IMG/VR virus record: IMGVR_UViG_3300008417_000021
Location: 1-31,687 of that record
DNA length: 31,687 nucleotides
Direction: 5' to 3' (one strand)
Source of the DNA: a virus
Shown here: positions 25,046-30,639 of the stretch, piece by piece
Numbering within the stretch: the stretch's first letter is position 1
Layout of the letters: each line of letters opens with the position of its first letter
The notes under the pieces: model-generated
Told to the model about the DNA's origin: nothing
Database searches by the model: none
The model's input: only the letters and a program-made list of their open reading frames with translations
Position numbers and translations under genes: made by a program

Positions 25046-25138
25046 ATATCAGCGGCCAGGTCGTCAACCTGTTACCTTGCACCCACAGAAGCACAAGGTC
25101 GTTGGAGACTAACCCAACTTTAGGAACCGCTGACATCT
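25046..25138 (-). ncRNA. predicted cloverleaf-like structured RNA in lysis cassette
   Basis: The only long gap inside the lysis genes folds into a four-helix junction on the transcribed (minus) strand. The closing helix pairs 25128-25138 with 25046-25056: seven Watson-Crick pairs (TCAGCGG/CCGCTGA), then G-U, U-A, A-U and G-U. Three hairpins lie inside: GUUGGG/UCCAAC, CCUUGUGCUU/GGGUGCAAGG with loop CUGU, and CAGGUU/GACCUG. Every helix is extended by G-U pairs that would be A-C mismatches on the other strand, which points to an RNA in this orientation. Loop lengths and arm order do not fit a tRNA. It may control endolysin translation, be processed to a small RNA, or serve packaging; no known family was recognised. 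Confidence 0.55.
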
Positions 25139-25499
25139 ATTTCTTCCTCAACTCTTCAAGAATTAAATTACCTTGTTTCTTCAGATCCCCAACCTGTGTA
25201 TTGATAGCATCAACCTTTCCTGACAACTCAACGACAGCTTGAATCATTCCATCATTTAAGCCTTCGCCATACATTACCTTGTTTATCTTCTCACTTGATT
25301 TTTCCAGCGAACCTACCCTAATCTCCACTGCGTTAAGCTCAGCCTCATGAGTCGCCTTTTCCATCCCTGTCAATTCTGCCTCGTCTATTCTAGTTGCAGC
25401 TCTATCTACCACTGTAAAATAGAATATAATAACAGCTATAAAAGTTGTAACAGATAATCCACTCAACCACTTCAGCTTCTTTCCTTTTGTGTCTGGCAT
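25137..25499 (-). CDS. membrane-anchored coiled-coil protein, spanin-like, 120 aa
   Basis: A GTG at 25511 is in frame, but the GGAG at about 25505 is spaced for the ATG at 25499. A basic N-terminus (PDTKGKKLKWL) leads to one transmembrane helix (SVTTFIAVIIFYFTVV, about 15-31). The rest is charged, heptad-like helix (IDEAELTGMEKATHEAEL, VDAINTQVGDLKKQGNLILE). This is the topology of an inner-membrane spanin (Rz-like), and it lies next to the endolysin. A holin accessory or tail-fibre assembly role are alternatives. Confidence 0.55.
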   Translation of the reverse strand: MPDTKGKKLKWLSGLSVTTFIAVIIFYFTVVDRAATRIDEAELTGMEKATHEAELNAVEIRVGSLEKSSEKINKVMYGEGLNDGMIQAVVELSGKVDAINTQVGDLKKQGNLILEELRKK

Positions 25500-25510
25500 T
25501 TCAGTCTCCA

Positions 25511-25636
25511 CTATTTCATACTGAGTAACTGCTTCGTTTTCTTTCCGATAGCATTTATACTACCATTAACTACATGAAATCCATACAGCAAGACTACCAC
25601 TAACAGCGCAAGAAATACAATAACTATCTCAGCCAT
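25511..25636 (-). CDS. single-pass membrane micro-protein, 41 aa
   Basis: The frame is open upstream to 25693, but the ATG at 25636 opens directly into a transmembrane helix (MAEIVIVFLALLVVVLLYGF) followed by a short basic tail ending LSMK. The upstream site (AAGGGG) is moderate. It sits just after another membrane micro-protein and before the spanin-like gene, so it is likely part of the lysis set, for instance an antiholin or pinholin. No family is recognised. Confidence 0.5.
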   Translation of the reverse strand: MAEIVIVFLALLVVVLLYGFHVVNGSINAIGKKTKQLLSMK

Positions 25637-25638
25637 AA

Positions 25639-25755
25639 TTACCCCTTCCCTATTCTTCGCCAGTCGAATACCCAACTCCAGAAGGGTTTCCAACCAAACT
25701 TGACAATCAACACTACAACAACTAGTGTCACTATAACAGTGATTACAGTGTCCAT
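25639..25755 (-). CDS. single-pass membrane micro-protein, 38 aa
   Basis: The start ATG at 25755 overlaps the end of the VanZ-like gene, behind GAGGTTAGG. It reads MDTVITVIVTLVVVVLIVKF then GWKPFWSWVFDWRRIGKG: one long hydrophobic helix followed by a tryptophan-rich, basic C-terminus. This matches the shape of a small holin or membrane-active peptide. It ends three bases before the next gene's start, so the pair is co-translated. Confidence 0.5.
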   Translation of the reverse strand: MDTVITVIVTLVVVVLIVKFGWKPFWSWVFDWRRIGKG

Positions 25756-25976
25756 CCTAACCTCATTCTAATAAATGTTCCAACTACTATTCCAAACGCA
25801 TCGAACACGAGATCAAGAATTGTATCTCCCCACCAATATGTCTTCAGCGTTCCATGAGCTCTCCAAAAGTCCTCTGCCTGCGTGGCTTCGACTGTGAGAC
25901 CTACAGTTGTGCCAATCTTCCAGCCAAACAAAGTTGTTGTTGCAAGACACAAGAGGAAATGATACAGTTTATCCAT
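25743..25976 (-). CDS. small VanZ-like integral membrane protein, 77 aa
   Basis: The frame extends to 26018, but that part is a run of Arg/Lys codons read out of frame from the gene before. The ATG at 25976 has GAAGGAG and overlaps the upstream stop by eight bases. MDKLYHFLLCLATTTLFGWK, an EATQAEDFW turn and DTILDLVFDAFGIVVGTFIR resemble the DK-x-xHF, E-x-x-Q and D-x-x-x-N/D-x-x-G-x-x-x-G blocks of VanZ-like proteins, in shortened form. It has two or three membrane helices. It could be a holin or a surface-modifying moron; VanZ similarity is by eye only. Confidence 0.5.
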   Translation of the reverse strand: MDKLYHFLLCLATTTLFGWKIGTTVGLTVEATQAEDFWRAHGTLKTYWWGDTILDLVFDAFGIVVGTFIRMRLGWTL

Positions 25977-26523
25977 TTTTCTTCTCCTTCTTCTCTTTAG
26001 CTTCCTTCGCCTTATCATTCAAATCACTCTTATGTTTCGCAGGCTTGAAGCCATTGCTAAGATTATGATATATAAAGTCATTGTTATTCTGTTTCTTCTT
26101 CCTGAACTTCCTGACAGCTTTCTCTGAAAATGTCCACTCTTCATAATATAACGAGTCAGGTATGATAGCTTCCATCGTTGGCAACTCATAGACCAATAAA
26201 TCCTTAGTTAATATATTACCTGAGATATCAATAATTGCACTATCGAAGTATTCTGGCAGGTCAGTCCACACAGCTCTCGTCGGCACATACAGCAAATAGT
26301 GCCACTCTCCACCATGAAAAACTGTGTCTATTAAGCCAGCTCTTGACCAGGTTTGCAACTTGTATTTAGTTACGAGCTCTCCACTATCATTCCCTATTCC
26401 GAAGCCATCATAGGTTGCGACTATTTTTTGAGCTGTCTGGCAGAGCACTTGGCAGTTCAGCAGGCTTAGTAGTAAGCCCAAAGCCAAGACGATTGAAAGC
26501 TTCAATATCTTTGATCTCTCCAT
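25969..26523 (-). CDS. exported protein of unknown function, 184 aa
   Basis: The ATG follows GGAGAGTAAATA inside the 3' end of the upstream lipoprotein gene (116 bases overlap). ERSKILKLSIVLALGLLLSL followed by LNCQVLCQ is a signal peptide or anchor. The middle is beta-rich and aromatic (FHGGEWHYLLYVPTRAVWTD); the last 55 residues are very rich in Lys, Asn and Asp (KFRKKKQNNNDF, KEAKEKKEKKNG). A lipoprotein with the LNC box is possible (Cys24). With its partner it might form an envelope pair such as a two-component spanin; this is not demonstrated. Confidence 0.5.
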   Translation of the reverse strand: MERSKILKLSIVLALGLLLSLLNCQVLCQTAQKIVATYDGFGIGNDSGELVTKYKLQTWSRAGLIDTVFHGGEWHYLLYVPTRAVWTDLPEYFDSAIIDISGNILTKDLLVYELPTMEAIIPDSLYYEEWTFSEKAVRKFRKKKQNNNDFIYHNLSNGFKPAKHKSDLNDKAKEAKEKKEKKNG

Positions 26524-26758
26524 TATTTACTCTCCTTTGTAATTCACTCTTTGTTGCATTGAACACTTGAATAAGCTTGTCAGCATTTGCCTTCTGATCA
26601 ATTGCATTCATCTCTGCATTTGTTGCCTTGCTGTCTATCCACTCGAACAGTTCAAGCGCCGTTACGCTTTGCAGTTCTGGCTTGGCTTGAAAAGCTGCAC
26701 AGCTAGTCATGAACATCATGACACTTCCCATCAGAATCTGAATGGATCTATGTTTCAT
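26408..26758 (-). CDS. predicted lipoprotein, 116 aa
   Basis: The ATG follows AAGGAGTTAAC. The N-terminus MKHRSIQILMGSVMMFMTSC is a type II signal peptide with Cys20 as the likely lipidated residue, although the -3 position is Met rather than Leu. The mature part is helical (TALELFEWIDSKATNAEMNA, VFNATKSELQRRVNNGEIKD) with a Pro/Ser tail. Residues 4-12 are encoded by palindrome copy 6, so that element lies inside the gene. The 3' end overlaps the next gene by 116 bases. It may be an outer-membrane spanin or a surface-exclusion protein. Confidence 0.55.
   Translation of the reverse strand: MKHRSIQILMGSVMMFMTSCAAFQAKPELQSVTALELFEWIDSKATNAEMNAIDQKANADKLIQVFNATKSELQRRVNNGEIKDIEAFNRLGFGLTTKPAELPSALPDSSKNSRNL
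26723..26749. repeat. 27-bp palindrome, copy 6 (inside a coding region)
   Basis: ACTTCCCATCAGA, A, TCTGAATGGATCT. It is the only copy that clearly falls within a gene: it encodes part of the lipoprotein signal peptide. Its distal left half (ACT instead of AGA) departs from the family, perhaps to satisfy the protein. Confidence 0.8.
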
Positions 26759-26828
26759 GTTAACTCCTTATTTTGATTTCGACTCTTTGCCGAGGGCATG
26801 ATGCCGAGGGTTCCGCAAGCTCCACGAC
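26759..26828. other. 70-base intergenic gap with short repeat
   Basis: The gap between the fibre-like gene and the lipoprotein gene holds two direct copies of TGCCGAGGG (26788-26796 and 26802-26810) surrounding the small palindrome GGCATGATGCC (26795-26805). On the transcribed strand this could form a weak hairpin without a U-tract. A processing or attenuation role is possible but unsupported. Confidence 0.3.
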
Positions 26829-27989
26829 TTAGTTTGCAACTGGACTCACCATCTGCCAGTTACTACCATCAAACACAACTGTTACAACACTTCCTGCTTC
26901 TATATCATTTGTAGCCAGTGTCTGATCGTTCATCTTCAATATTGCATCAAGGTCACCCACACTAGTTATCTCAAGAGTAGCTCCATCTGTATTTGCAGTA
27001 TTTGCTGTGAAGGTAACTGTTAGACCTGCTACTAATGCTGAAATTGAAGGTAAAGCAATTTCATAATCATCATCTCCCTGAGAATCAGCAGCAAAATTTA
27101 CAGTTCCATTATGTGTAGTATTACCAATAACAACAAATAAATCACTGTCACCACCAACACCAATAGTTGTAGTTCCCGCACCAGCACCATAAGGATCAAG
27201 GTTTATACTCGAGGACGCCTTTACTGTTTCTATTGAAAATACGCCGGTACTATAAGTCCAGCCTATTAGAGTCCCAAGATTAGAACCAGGACTCCCAAAT
27301 CCCAAATATCCAGTAGCGGCATCAGTGCTGAGAATGCTTATTCCGTGTGTGCCTGAATGTTCAATAATTAGGGAATTTAGACTAGTGTGCGCTGTGACTG
27401 ACCCTGCCGTGGCTCTCCAAACATGAACAGAGCCGCTGGAACCATCGGGTGCGGCAATTCCAAAACCAGTACCACTAAATCCATCAACGTTGAATATATC
27501 TCCGGTGGTTATGTTTAGGTTACCTTGATCGTTATCACTCGCAATGAAATTAATCTGTCCAGACGTTCCACTATTCGCACCGGTAGACATTGTAGACAAA
27601 GCGACCACTGTGGCATCGGAAGTATATGAGCTTGCCGTGCTGGCTCCATCAATATCAACCCCTCCACTAAAGTCAGCAAACGTCAGCTTATCACTTGCTA
27701 TTGTAGCATTTCCAGTCCCACCACCTGCATCAACCCAAGCTACAATTCCATTCTTATTCAAAGCATCACTACCAACTGTCACACTTGTAGTCGCCGTGAG
27801 AGTTGTGAATGAGATTGTTGAAACCGTTACACTTCCTGCCAGAACAATATTCGTCTTCGTGATCGTATACGTAGTTGCAGTCTCAGTAACAGCTGGACTT
27901 CCTCCAGCACTCTTCGCTACAATTCCCTGTCCGTATGCCTGAAATGAAAAAAGCAGACACAAGGACAATAATATTATTATTCTCTTCAT
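26829..27989 (-). CDS. secreted fibre-like protein, 386 aa
   Basis: The ATG follows AGGAGGCAGAG. It opens with a signal peptide (MKRIIILLSLCLLFSFQAYG, cleavage probably before Gln21). The body is Gly/Thr/Ser/Asn-rich repeated strand with many GxxT and NxxG turns, typical of fibre shafts and phage repeat proteins. The C-terminal 70 residues form the small fibre module (ALPSISALVAGLTVTFT ... DGSNWQMVS). No chaperone or intramolecular-peptidase motif was seen. It is unusual that a virion-type protein carries an export signal; it may instead be a secreted cell-surface factor. Confidence 0.55.
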   Translation of the reverse strand: MKRIIILLSLCLLFSFQAYGQGIVAKSAGGSPAVTETATTYTITKTNIVLAGSVTVSTISFTTLTATTSVTVGSDALNKNGIVAWVDAGGGTGNATIASDKLTFADFSGGVDIDGASTASSYTSDATVVALSTMSTGANSGTSGQINFIASDNDQGNLNITTGDIFNVDGFSGTGFGIAAPDGSSGSVHVWRATAGSVTAHTSLNSLIIEHSGTHGISILSTDAATGYLGFGSPGSNLGTLIGWTYSTGVFSIETVKASSSINLDPYGAGAGTTTIGVGGDSDLFVVIGNTTHNGTVNFAADSQGDDDYEIALPSISALVAGLTVTFTANTANTDGATLEITSVGDLDAILKMNDQTLATNDIEAGSVVTVVFDGSNWQMVSPVAN

Positions 27990-27998
27990 CTCTGCCTC

Positions 27999-28391
27999 CT
28001 ACTCTTCATAGACATTTGTATTTCTCGTTCCTGTTATAAACAACGCTCCTGTCCCACTCGCACATTTATATTCCAATCTGTAAAGTCCAGCAACTCCAAG
28101 CTCTCTACTTTTTGCAACTATTAAGATCTCATTAGCTGTCATAGTATACCACTTGCGAGTACTCCAACTTGTAGTATCATTGATCCAAGTTGCATACCTA
28201 ATCAAGCCAGTGCAGCCAACAAACTTAATGTTTGCAATCTCCCAGTTGTTAGCAAACACTGTATCAACTGCGGCAGTGGTAACGGTTAGACTATCTGTGT
28301 CAGCATCCTTATACGTCTGACTCCAACTTGTCGACATCGCTGACAGCAGAATCACCATTGCCATTGCTGCCATTACTATCATCTTCCTCAT
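27999..28391 (-). CDS. exported small protein, 130 aa
   Basis: The ATG follows GGGAGGTAAAGG and lies 83 bases inside the upstream gene. MRKMIVMAAMAMVILLSAMS followed by TSWSQ is a signal peptide. The mature part (about 105 residues) is beta-rich with two cysteines (VGCTGLIRYATW, LEYKCASGTG) that could form a disulphide outside the cytoplasm. No family is recognised. The overlap with the terminase-like gene suggests the gene was added or extended over its tail. Confidence 0.55.
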   Translation of the reverse strand: MRKMIVMAAMAMVILLSAMSTSWSQTYKDADTDSLTVTTAAVDTVFANNWEIANIKFVGCTGLIRYATWINDTTSWSTRKWYTMTANEILIVAKSRELGVAGLYRLEYKCASGTGALFITGTRNTNVYEE

Positions 28392-28941
28392 CCTTTACCT
28401 CCCGTTTGATTTCTTTGAAATCAGCATCTTCAATTTTATCTCCTGCAAAAGCTCCTCCTTCAATTGCTCTCTTCTTCGCTTCCCTCACTTGTTCCATTGT
28501 GACAAAGCCGACAATATGCTCACCCTTGACTTCCTTGGGATGAGCGTGGTCTGTTACAATCTTTGCAGACGTAATAGCATCACGACGAAGGTCTTTATCT
28601 GTCACAAACGCATCATCCTCAAGCGCAGTCTCCATTACCTCTTCAAACACTCTCACAGCTTTCGGCGCTAGAGCTTTGATTCTGTCAGCAACTTCAATAG
28701 CATCATTGTCTCTCGCACTCGACATCAAAAACAATTTCCTCTTCATCTGAGGACTATTCCTCACGTTTGAAATAGTCTGAGGTGTGAGACCTAAGGCAGA
28801 TGCTATCTTCTTATTATTATATCCAAGCAAGAGCAGCCTCGAGATCTCATGATGATGATTCCAGAGCTCTTTGATCCCATAGTGCTGATTCCCGTTGGGA
28901 TTACGTCTCTTGTCAGTATTATTTAGATCGTCGAAGCTCAC
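28309..28941 (-). CDS. terS: terminase small subunit-like HTH protein, about 210 aa
   Basis: The frame is open to a GTG at 28980, but that codon touches a TATAAT box. The GTG at 28941 has AGAGGA nine bases upstream and is preferred. A helix-turn-helix (ISRLLLLGYNNKKIASALGL then TPQTISNVRNSPQMKRKL, about 32-67) has the NxxIAxxLGLTPQTISNVR layout of phage small terminases. A helical oligomerisation region (about 75-120) and a long acidic tail (DEEDDSNGSNGNGDSAVSD) follow. It is the first gene of the late operon. Small terminases bind the packaging site and recruit the large subunit. A transcription regulator is the main alternative. Confidence 0.6.
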   Translation of the reverse strand: MSFDDLNNTDKRRNPNGNQHYGIKELWNHHHEISRLLLLGYNNKKIASALGLTPQTISNVRNSPQMKRKLFLMSSARDNDAIEVADRIKALAPKAVRVFEEVMETALEDDAFVTDKDLRRDAITSAKIVTDHAHPKEVKGEHIVGFVTMEQVREAKKRAIEGGAFAGDKIEDADFKEIKREVKDEEDDSNGSNGNGDSAVSDVDKLESDV

Positions 28942-28980
28942 CCTTAAATTTCCTCTGTTATTTGAAGAATGAAAATTCAC

Positions 28981-29019
28981 ATTATAATGTAATATACTAA
29001 TTATCTAGGACAAATGCAA
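28981..29019 (-). promoter_or_regulatory. candidate late-operon promoter
   Basis: On the minus strand TTGCAT (29019-29014) is separated by 17 bases from TATATT (28996-28991); a second box, TATAAT (28986-28981), follows four bases later. Either could serve as -10. The second box lies next to the GTG at 28980, which is an argument that translation begins further on at 28941. The -35 match is poor, so it may need the phage sigma factor or an activator. Confidence 0.4.
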
Positions 29020-29138
29020 GAGTAAAATATGATCAAATGTTAATACTCTTCCTCCAAGTAGTCTCCACGTCGTGCAGAGACATACATATATGTTAGATGT
29101 GTCACAGTTGGACGTTCATCCTGGAACGCATTTGACAT

Positions 29139-29165
29139 AGATCCAATCAGATTCTGATGGGTTCT
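29139..29165. repeat. 27-bp palindrome, copy 7
   Basis: AGATCCAATCAGA, T, TCTGATGGGTTCT followed by GAC; on the minus strand it aligns with the common orientation. It lies about 200 bases upstream of the late operon, 17 bases from the CRP-like site. Confidence 0.85.
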
Positions 29166-29181
29166 GACCATTTATATTTCG

Positions 29182-29197
29182 TGTGACGCTAGTCACA
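29182..29197. promoter_or_regulatory. CRP/FNR-type operator, exact TGTGA-N6-TCACA
   Basis: TGTGACGCTAGTCACA matches the consensus of CRP-family activators in both half-sites. It lies 17 bases from palindrome copy 7 and about 190 bases from the candidate late promoter, which is farther than the usual activating distance. It may act with an unrecognised promoter or be a repressor site. Chance occurrence of all ten fixed bases in a 715-base stretch is small, but the function is inferred. Confidence 0.5.
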
Positions 29198-29259
29198 TTC
29201 CAACAAAAGTGATCATTTAGTTAAGGGAAATTTGGAGAAGATGTAGGTATCAGTAGAAT

Positions 29260-29325
29260 GGAACCCACGACAGCGGTTCCCCCTAGGGGCACCTTTGTTC
29301 ACGTGAACAGATGAGCACGTGCTCA
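29260..29325. promoter_or_regulatory. cluster of inverted repeats and perfect palindromes
   Basis: Four symmetrical elements lie within 66 bases: GGAACC/GGTTCC separated by nine bases (29260-29280), CCCCTAGGGG (29280-29289), GTTCACGTGAAC (29297-29308) and TGAGCACGTGCTCA (29312-29325). The last two share a CACGTG core and are four bases apart, as expected for cooperative binding of two dimers. No regulator gene was recognised in the window. Confidence 0.5.
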
Positions 29326-29501
29326 CACCACAGCGGGACGAGGTGAACATCTGTACACCACATTGTGATCGCTATATGTATGGTGCGTAAGTTCAATATA
29401 AACAGTAGCTTATAACTGTGCTCGGTGGTGAACACTGCATGACACATTGTAAGTTCAATATTTACATGTACTTACACACCATTGTGTTCATTATCGAACA
29501 G

Positions 29502-29524
29502 TTGTGCTCGGTGGCGTAGCACAA
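29502..29524. repeat. inverted repeat TTGTGCT/AGCACAA
   Basis: Seven-base arms at 29502-29508 and 29518-29524 flank nine bases. The left arm overlaps one of the TGTGCTCGGTGG direct repeats. It lies about 60 bases upstream of the candidate rightward -10 box and may be an operator or an RNA hairpin of a divergent transcript. Confidence 0.4.
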
Positions 29525-29559
29525 ATTGTTAATGTGTGTCTAGATCCATGCGGGGACTA

Positions 29560-29587
29560 TTGTGGCACACCATTTGCATGCTATAAT
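29560..29587 (+). promoter_or_regulatory. candidate early rightward promoter
   Basis: TTGTGG (29560-29565) and TATAAT (29582-29587) are separated by 16 bases, and TGC directly before the -10 makes an extended -10. It would start transcription about 60 bases upstream of the first plus-strand early gene. A TTGACA at 29601-29606 has no matching -10. Confidence 0.45.
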
Positions 29588-29656
29588 GTAAATTTGTTCA
29601 TTGACAATTTCAGCCGAGCACTTCAACAAACAAACTATTAATGATTGAGGTGCAAT

Positions 29657-30139
29657 ATGGATACTAAAACAATGTTAGAACTTCCGATTGATGGAATGAT
29701 ACTGACTATGACAACAGTTGTCACTGGTAAAACTTGTGATGAGAATAAAGTAGGTTCTCATCCATTGACGAAAACCGACAAAGACGGAAATGTTAGTCCA
29801 GTGATGAAAGATAACAAACAGGTCTATGTGGAGTTTCCGCCTACAACTGTATCACTGAAATGTGACATGGCTGGGAACAAATTACATCACCTTGTGAATG
29901 GAGTAGCCGCTCCGCAAGTTGCTATTAAATGGGCTAACAAAGCAAGACCTAGAGGGAAACAATACTGCTTAGACAATCAAACCTTTGTCTACAGTGACTT
30001 CTTTGTTCGTGAAGCCGGCTTCGGTGGTGATCCTACAACTCGTGCAAATAATGCAGTCGACAAAATTGATGAACTTGACGACTTGCAAGCATTGATGGAA
30101 AAAGTTCAGGCGAAGATCAAACTAAAAAAAAGTGCTTAG
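29657..30139 (+). CDS. unknown early protein, 160 aa
   Basis: The frame is open from a TTG at 29645, but GAGGTG is spaced for the ATG at 29657. The N-terminal half is beta-rich (TMLELPIDGMILTMTTVVTG, QVYVEFPPTTVSLKCDM); the middle has basic KWANKARPRGKQYC and an aromatic strand (TFVYSDFFVREAGFGGD). The C-terminus is a helix with alternating charge (KIDELDDLQALMEKVQAKIK) ending in lysines. No family is recognised. As the first gene of the rightward operon it could be a host-takeover or DNA-binding protein; this is a guess from position. Confidence 0.6.
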   Translation: MDTKTMLELPIDGMILTMTTVVTGKTCDENKVGSHPLTKTDKDGNVSPVMKDNKQVYVEFPPTTVSLKCDMAGNKLHHLVNGVAAPQVAIKWANKARPRGKQYCLDNQTFVYSDFFVREAGFGGDPTTRANNAVDKIDELDDLQALMEKVQAKIKLKKSA

Positions 30140-30284
30140 TAAATCATAAGTGTTCGACTGAAATTCAAATCCCTGAAAGCGTAACTGTGAACTCGCAACA
30201 CAGCAGGGACTAATGTGAATATAGTTTATTGAAATGATCAAATCCTACAACCATACGAGCAAACATAACTATTAAATTTGTCTC

Positions 30285-30534
30285 GTAGGCCTGTAGTTCC
30301 ATACTGCCATATTACAAATGTCTGATGGGATCTGGAATATGTATTTGAGTTAGTAGGTCTTTGTATGGTAGTGTAGGTCGGTTTCTGATATAAAAAAAAA
30401 TTTATAATAATAATAGAGAGACTAACTACAAACCCTCTTACTACTAACAATACCTCAACGTGATGTATAGACGGAGAGTAAATGTAGTTCCGTTCAGACA
30501 TTCGGAAAATGGGGGAATGGAACTACAGGCCTAC
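30285..30534. repeat. 18-bp perfect inverted repeat, arms 214 bases apart
   Basis: Arms are 30285-30302 and 30517-30534. The left arm is GTAGGCCTGTAGTTCCAT and the right arm its exact reverse complement. A shorter AGTTCCATAC match links the left arm to the 24-base repeats near 31071. It could be a binding site present twice in opposite orientation. Confidence 0.75.
30321..30333. repeat. isolated half-site of the 27-bp palindrome family
   Basis: TCTGATGGGATCT fits the half-site rule TCTGAnnGGnTCT exactly, but the other half is absent. It overlaps the ACAAATGTCTG repeat of the non-coding region. It may be a decayed or a monomer site. Confidence 0.45.
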
Positions 30535-30595
30535 AATACAACCAGACATTTGTATGGTTTCGGGGAATACATACAACCCTACAAAGTGAAATAAT

Positions 30596-30610
30596 GTTGA
30601 CTCTGTCAAC
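30596..30610 (+). promoter_or_regulatory. operator-like inverted repeat GTTGAC-TCT-GTCAAC
   Basis: Perfect six-base arms around TCT lie 30 bases upstream of the start at 30640. The left arm includes TTGACT, a possible -35 box, but no good -10 follows at 16-18 bases. A related GTTGACAATG occurs before the gene at 31139. Confidence 0.45.
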
Positions 30611-30639
30611 GATGAAATAATGATTGGAGGTGATGCAAG

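Larger units (their letters stand above)
28942..29656. other. divergent control region between late and early operons
   Basis: About 715 bases with no credible gene lie between the leftward late operon and the rightward early genes. It holds a palindrome copy, a CRP-like site, three neighbouring perfect palindromes, direct repeats, and candidate promoters facing both ways. Two sequences recur in the same order: GTAAGTTCAATAT (29387-29399, 29449-29461) and TGTGCTCGGTGG (29417-29428, 29503-29514). The first repeat to the second is 30 and 54 bases apart. A reversed CCGAGCAC lies at about 29614-29621. It is a likely switch region and possibly a packaging or replication site. Confidence 0.5.
30140..30595. 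other. non-coding repeat-rich region, candidate origin
   Basis: About 460 bases hold no credible gene. An 18-base sequence (GTAGGCCTGTAGTTCCAT, 30285-30302) recurs inverted and without mismatch at 30517-30534. ACAAATGTCTG (30313-30323) recurs inverted at 30543-30553. The order is not nested, so this is not one large hairpin. CCTACAA-type words recur at about 30244, 30530 and 30577, and an A/T tract (TATAAAAAAAAATTTATAATA at about 30389-30409) lies between the repeats. Iterated motifs around an AT-rich unwinding-like segment resemble a replication origin or a complex operator. Confidence 0.4.

Noticed and set aside
25046-25138. tRNA gene
   Set aside because: The cloverleaf outline is suggestive, but there is no seven-base anticodon loop, TTC-type T loop or CCA-compatible acceptor order.
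30238-30501. 87-aa minus-strand reading frame
   Set aside because: It has no good ribosome binding site, runs through the inverted repeats and the A/T tract, and has low-complexity composition. The region is better read as non-coding.
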